A stretch of 7,829 bases of DNA from Deltaproteobacteria bacterium (GTDB lineage Bacteria; Desulfobacterota; JAENJC01). The stretch spans positions 1-7,829 of the forward strand of contig JAENJC010000087.1 in the NCBI GenBank assembly GCA_016844545.1, written 5' to 3'. Each line of letters starts with the position of its first letter. Within the stretch, counting starts at the first letter, position 1. The position numbers were made by a program, and so were the translations under genes. A model generated the notes under the pieces. It saw only the letters and a program-made list of their open reading frames with translations, was not told the origin of the DNA and searched no databases. Below are positions 5,879 through 7,829 of the stretch, piece after piece.

Positions 5879-6913
5879 ATGAACTTCTGTAGACTGTTTT
5901 ATCGCTGGGTACTCATTGTCGTTGTTGCGGCAGCAATGTCTGCTTGTGGTGGCGGTGGAGATACCGGTGGCGCTGGAGATCCCGGCGGTGGCGGACTACC
6001 TGCTTCTACTACCAAAATTTCAGGGACCGTTACGTTGTCCTCCATTGCCAAGTCAACGAAAGGATACCGTGGTGCAATAATGATGGCTACCTCCCCGCTT
6101 AACCTGGCAACTGTTCAACTGTACAATGCCGATAAACCTGAGTGGCTGTACCCTGTGGCGGAGACAGCAACCGATTCCAGCGGCAACTATACTCTCGAAA
6201 AGCTTGCCAATGCAAGCAACAATAGTGGAGCATACACCGATAACGACCCTATTCCTACAGGGAACTATACCATAATCGCTTATAAATATTCACCGATTAC
6301 CCTCCTTATGTCGGTGGCAGTCCAGGAATATGTCAAGAAGTTCGATGGAGTAATAACTGGTCATGACCTGACTGCCTACGACAGCAGCCAGGTACCGGCA
6401 GTAGTCTCCATGTTTGGAATTGTTGATAAAAATACTGACGGGTCATTTGGCAGCCCTTCATGGCCGCTTCCACAAAATGCTGCAATACAGATTACCTTCA
6501 ATATGGCTATGGCCAGGTCAAGCGTACTCAACTCAGTAAACATCAAGGACGGATTGAATAACAGCGTTCAAGGGATATGGAAGGTAGCGCCTGACCTCTT
6601 GAGTGCAGTTTTTTACCCAACGGCTTCTCTTGCTCTTGACACGGTGTATACTGTAACTGTGCTGAATACGGTGAAGAATGTATACGGTAAGGAGATTACA
6701 GCTACGGTGACGGGGCAGTTTATATCTGTTGCCTCCGATACTACACCGCCTAATGTTGCCCTTGCGGAGCCGGCGGCACAGACCGATGTCCCGGTGAATA
6801 CATCGATCATTCTCGCTGCAAATGAGGCCCTCGATATAAATACATTTTCTATAACCTCTACTCCGAGTATAGGCGATAAGCCGGCGTGCAGGGAAAGGCA
6901 ACGTTGTGTGTAA
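5879..6913 (+). CDS. Ig-like-domain lipoprotein, N-terminal part of a frameshifted gene
   Basis: This frame encodes 344 residues of an exported surface protein. Residues 1-23 are a lipoprotein signal: Arg5 and Arg9, the hydrophobic WVLIVVVAAA, then MSAC with Cys23 as the likely lipidated residue. A Gly-rich linker follows (GGGGDTGG to about residue 41). Residues about 45-140 start KISGTVTL and contain DSSGNYTLEKL, like carboxypeptidase-regulatory or transthyretin-like beta domains. Residues about 165-285 fit a Big_5/SbsA-type Ig-like domain (IQITFNMAM, VFYPTASLALDTVYTVTV, GKEITATVTGQF). A second such domain begins DTTPPNVALAEP but breaks off after DKPACRER, and the frame stops at TAA 6911-6913. 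The missing half of that domain continues in the next frame. The function is probably structural or adhesive; no catalytic motif is seen. Confidence 0.8.
   Translation: MNFCRLFYRWVLIVVVAAAMSACGGGGDTGGAGDPGGGGLPASTTKISGTVTLSSIAKSTKGYRGAIMMATSPLNLATVQLYNADKPEWLYPVAETATDSSGNYTLEKLANASNNSGAYTDNDPIPTGNYTIIAYKYSPITLLMSVAVQEYVKKFDGVITGHDLTAYDSSQVPAVVSMFGIVDKNTDGSFGSPSWPLPQNAAIQITFNMAMARSSVLNSVNIKDGLNNSVQGIWKVAPDLLSAVFYPTASLALDTVYTVTVLNTVKNVYGKEITATVTGQFISVASDTTPPNVALAEPAAQTDVPVNTSIILAANEALDINTFSITSTPSIGDKPACRERQRCV
6891..6898 (+). other. Likely frameshift site (one extra base in GGGAAAGG)
   Basis: Removing one base from the run gggaaagg joins the upstream frame (SIGDKPACRE) to GNVVCKPYMYNIIPNGPL, completing the second half of the Ig-like domain. 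The total span 5879-7625 is 1747 bases, one more than a multiple of three, as expected for a single insertion. It may be a real mutation or a sequencing or assembly error. Confidence 0.65.
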
Positions 6914-7625
6914 GCCCTATATGTATAACATTATTCCAAACGGACCATTGCAACTCAATACCGACTATTCTGTTACGTTTAGTGGAGCAAAGGACCTTGC
7001 TGGCAATGCAATGACTGCGGCAACCTTCAATTTTAAGACAACCGCTGTAGCCGATACCACCCCGCCAGTCACAACGGCATCTCCGCCAGCGGGGGCTTAC
7101 ACCTCCGCGCAGACAGTTACGCTGACAGCCAACGAGACGGCAACTATATATTATACGACAGACGGTATTACAGCGCCGACTACTTCATCAACCGTTTACA
7201 CTTCGCCGATTGTCATTAATTCGACAACTATTCTCAAATTCTTTGCCAAGGATGTCGCAGGGAATAGCGAGACGCTCCAGTCCTTAACCTATACCATATC
7301 TACACTCGATACAACTCCGCCGACTACTGTGGCGTCTCCTACAGGCGGCAAATATACCGGGACGCAAACAGTGGCCCTGACTGCCAATGAACCCGCGACG
7401 ATCTACTATACGACAAACGGGACTGATCCAACTACTTCATCAACCGTTTACACGGCTCCGATAAGTATCGCCGCTACGACAACACTTAAATTCTATGCTG
7501 TGGATACGGCTGGAAATAGCGAAGCGATAATAGCGATAAAAACTGAGGTTTACACCATCGGTACTCAGGCGACCACGGGAATATGGGAGACCTCGAACTG
7601 GGACGGTGCATTATGGGGGCCGTAA
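6906..7625 (+). CDS. C-terminal part of the frameshifted lipoprotein, with two chitobiase-C-terminal-like repeats
   Basis: A continuation of the upstream lipoprotein rather than a separate gene. Its nominal GTG at 6906 has no RBS, overlaps the previous frame, and falls inside an Ig-like domain whose first half lies upstream. It opens with the end of that domain (IPNGPLQLNTDYSVTFSGAKDLAGNAM), followed by two copies of about 85 residues beginning DTTPP. Each copy contains QTVxLTANExATIYYTT, then G, PTTSSTVYT, and LKFxAxDxAGNSE, the pattern of the chitobiase/beta-hexosaminidase C-terminal fold (CHB_HEX_C). These are common add-ons in secreted bacterial proteins and act as spacers or ligand-binding modules. 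The protein ends TGIWETSNWDGALWGP, a Trp-rich tail I cannot assign. Joined across the shift, the whole protein would be about 581 residues. Confidence 0.75.
   Translation: MCKPYMYNIIPNGPLQLNTDYSVTFSGAKDLAGNAMTAATFNFKTTAVADTTPPVTTASPPAGAYTSAQTVTLTANETATIYYTTDGITAPTTSSTVYTSPIVINSTTILKFFAKDVAGNSETLQSLTYTISTLDTTPPTTVASPTGGKYTGTQTVALTANEPATIYYTTNGTDPTTSSTVYTAPISIAATTTLKFYAVDTAGNSEAIIAIKTEVYTIGTQATTGIWETSNWDGALWGP
7053..7560 (+). repeat. Tandem 85-codon domain repeat
   Basis: Two in-frame copies start at GAT 7053 and GAT 7308 (255 bases apart). They share an identical 23-base block starting actacttcatcaaccg at 7179-7201 and 7431-7453; that offset is 252 because the second copy is one codon shorter before it. 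Most of the rest differs at third positions, which indicates an older duplication with selection on the protein, or local gene conversion at the identical block. Confidence 0.75.
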
Positions 7626-7630
7626 ACAAC

Positions 7631-7659
7631 TTGCAAACTGTCTGCTGTTTTAGGATAAT
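7631..7659 (+). promoter_or_regulatory. Candidate promoter of the last gene
   Basis: TTGCAA (7631-7636), exactly 17 bases, then GATAAT (7654-7659; five of six consensus). Transcription would start near 7666, just before the RBS. This would let the final gene be transcribed independently of the lipoprotein gene. Confidence 0.45.
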
Positions 7660-7672
7660 ACACTGATATTTA

Positions 7673-7680
7673 AAGGAGGA
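7673..7680 (+). promoter_or_regulatory. Strong ribosome binding site of the last gene
   Basis: AAGGAGGA, six bases before the ATG at 7687. It is near-perfect Shine-Dalgarno and selects this ATG over the in-frame ATG ten codons later. Confidence 0.75.
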
Positions 7681-7686
7681 GATAAA

Positions 7687-7829
7687 ATGAGCTACTTTAA
7701 TAAAAAAAGATTTACAATGAGGCAGATGGCGATATTGCTTGCACTCATCTTAACGGGGAGTGCAGTTAATTCATATGCCTTTACTGTACCGAATACCTTT
7801 ACTTCTGGAACAACAATAAGTTCGACTCA
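7687..7829 (+). CDS. Secreted protein with signal peptide, N-terminal fragment (runs off right edge)
   Basis: 47 complete codons are visible and the frame stays open at the edge. Residues 1-31 form a Sec signal peptide: basic Lys6, Lys7, Arg8 and Arg12, a hydrophobic stretch MAILLALILTG, and a likely cleavage after NSYA (Ala31). There is no Cys after the site, so it is not a lipoprotein. The mature part begins FTVPNTFTSGTTISST. From memory, this opening is common in secreted tail-fibre-like or trimeric-stalk hypothetical proteins, in which a Q-x-N-x-NF stretch usually follows; the last two bases (ca) would allow Gln next, but this is inference. The strong RBS and the start 61 bases after the lipoprotein stop suggest a shared surface-related locus, perhaps with its own promoter. 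Confidence 0.7.
   Translation, partial: MSYFNKKRFTMRQMAILLALILTGSAVNSYAFTVPNTFTSGTTISST

Noticed and set aside
6533..6901. A 122-codon open frame on the minus strand inside the lipoprotein gene
   Set aside because: It is antisense to clear Ig-like domain coding sequence and is Arg/Tyr/Cys rich, with no recognisable motif.
6906..6913. Programmed +1 frameshift at GTG-TAA
   Set aside because: There is no RF2-type slippery codon or upstream Shine-Dalgarno-like stimulator, and the domain sequence is better restored by a shift about 15 bases earlier.

Overview
The window looks like ordinary chromosomal DNA from a Gram-negative bacterium of moderate GC. The mix of a PATAN-domain regulator, a bifunctional-nuclease gene beside miaB, and a lipoprotein with stacked Ig-like domains is typical of Desulfobacterota (deltaproteobacterial) or Nitrospirota-type genomes. 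That placement is inference from gene content, not from a marker gene.

Left two thirds (about 1-5611) is a minus-strand gene cluster, read from right to left. A good sigma70-type promoter (about 5574-5602) drives miaB (4220-5548), which 2-methylthiolates tRNA. It is followed by a bifunctional nuclease (BFN/DUF151) gene (3605-4105) and two tandem regulators. The first (1584-3506) has an intact receiver, then a GAF-like domain, a degenerate GGDEF domain and an unassigned C-terminus. The second (44-1570) has a receiver without its phosphoacceptor Asp, then a PATAN/DUF4388 domain and a C-terminal region that resembles a Ras/MglA-type GTPase without nucleotide-binding motifs. The last gene starts by an ATGA overlap and leaves the window after 15 codons; its N-terminus carries a PHP-family phosphoesterase motif. 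Two AT-rich inverted repeats lie in the gaps either side of the BFN gene. No histidine kinase is present.

A 324-base divergent intergenic region (5549-5872) carries the miaB promoter, a small palindrome over its -35 box, and a plausible plus-strand promoter. It has no gene that I can support.

Right third (5879-7829) is on the plus strand and concerns the cell surface. A lipoprotein gene has a Gly-rich linker, Ig-like domains and two tandem chitobiase-C-terminal-like repeats. It is split by what looks like a one-base insertion near 6891-6898. A second gene, with its own strong RBS and a candidate promoter, encodes a signal-peptide protein that runs off the right edge.

I see no CRISPR array, RNA gene, transposase or recognisable phage module. 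The most unusual content is the pair of degenerate regulators; I do not see evidence for a clearly new system.
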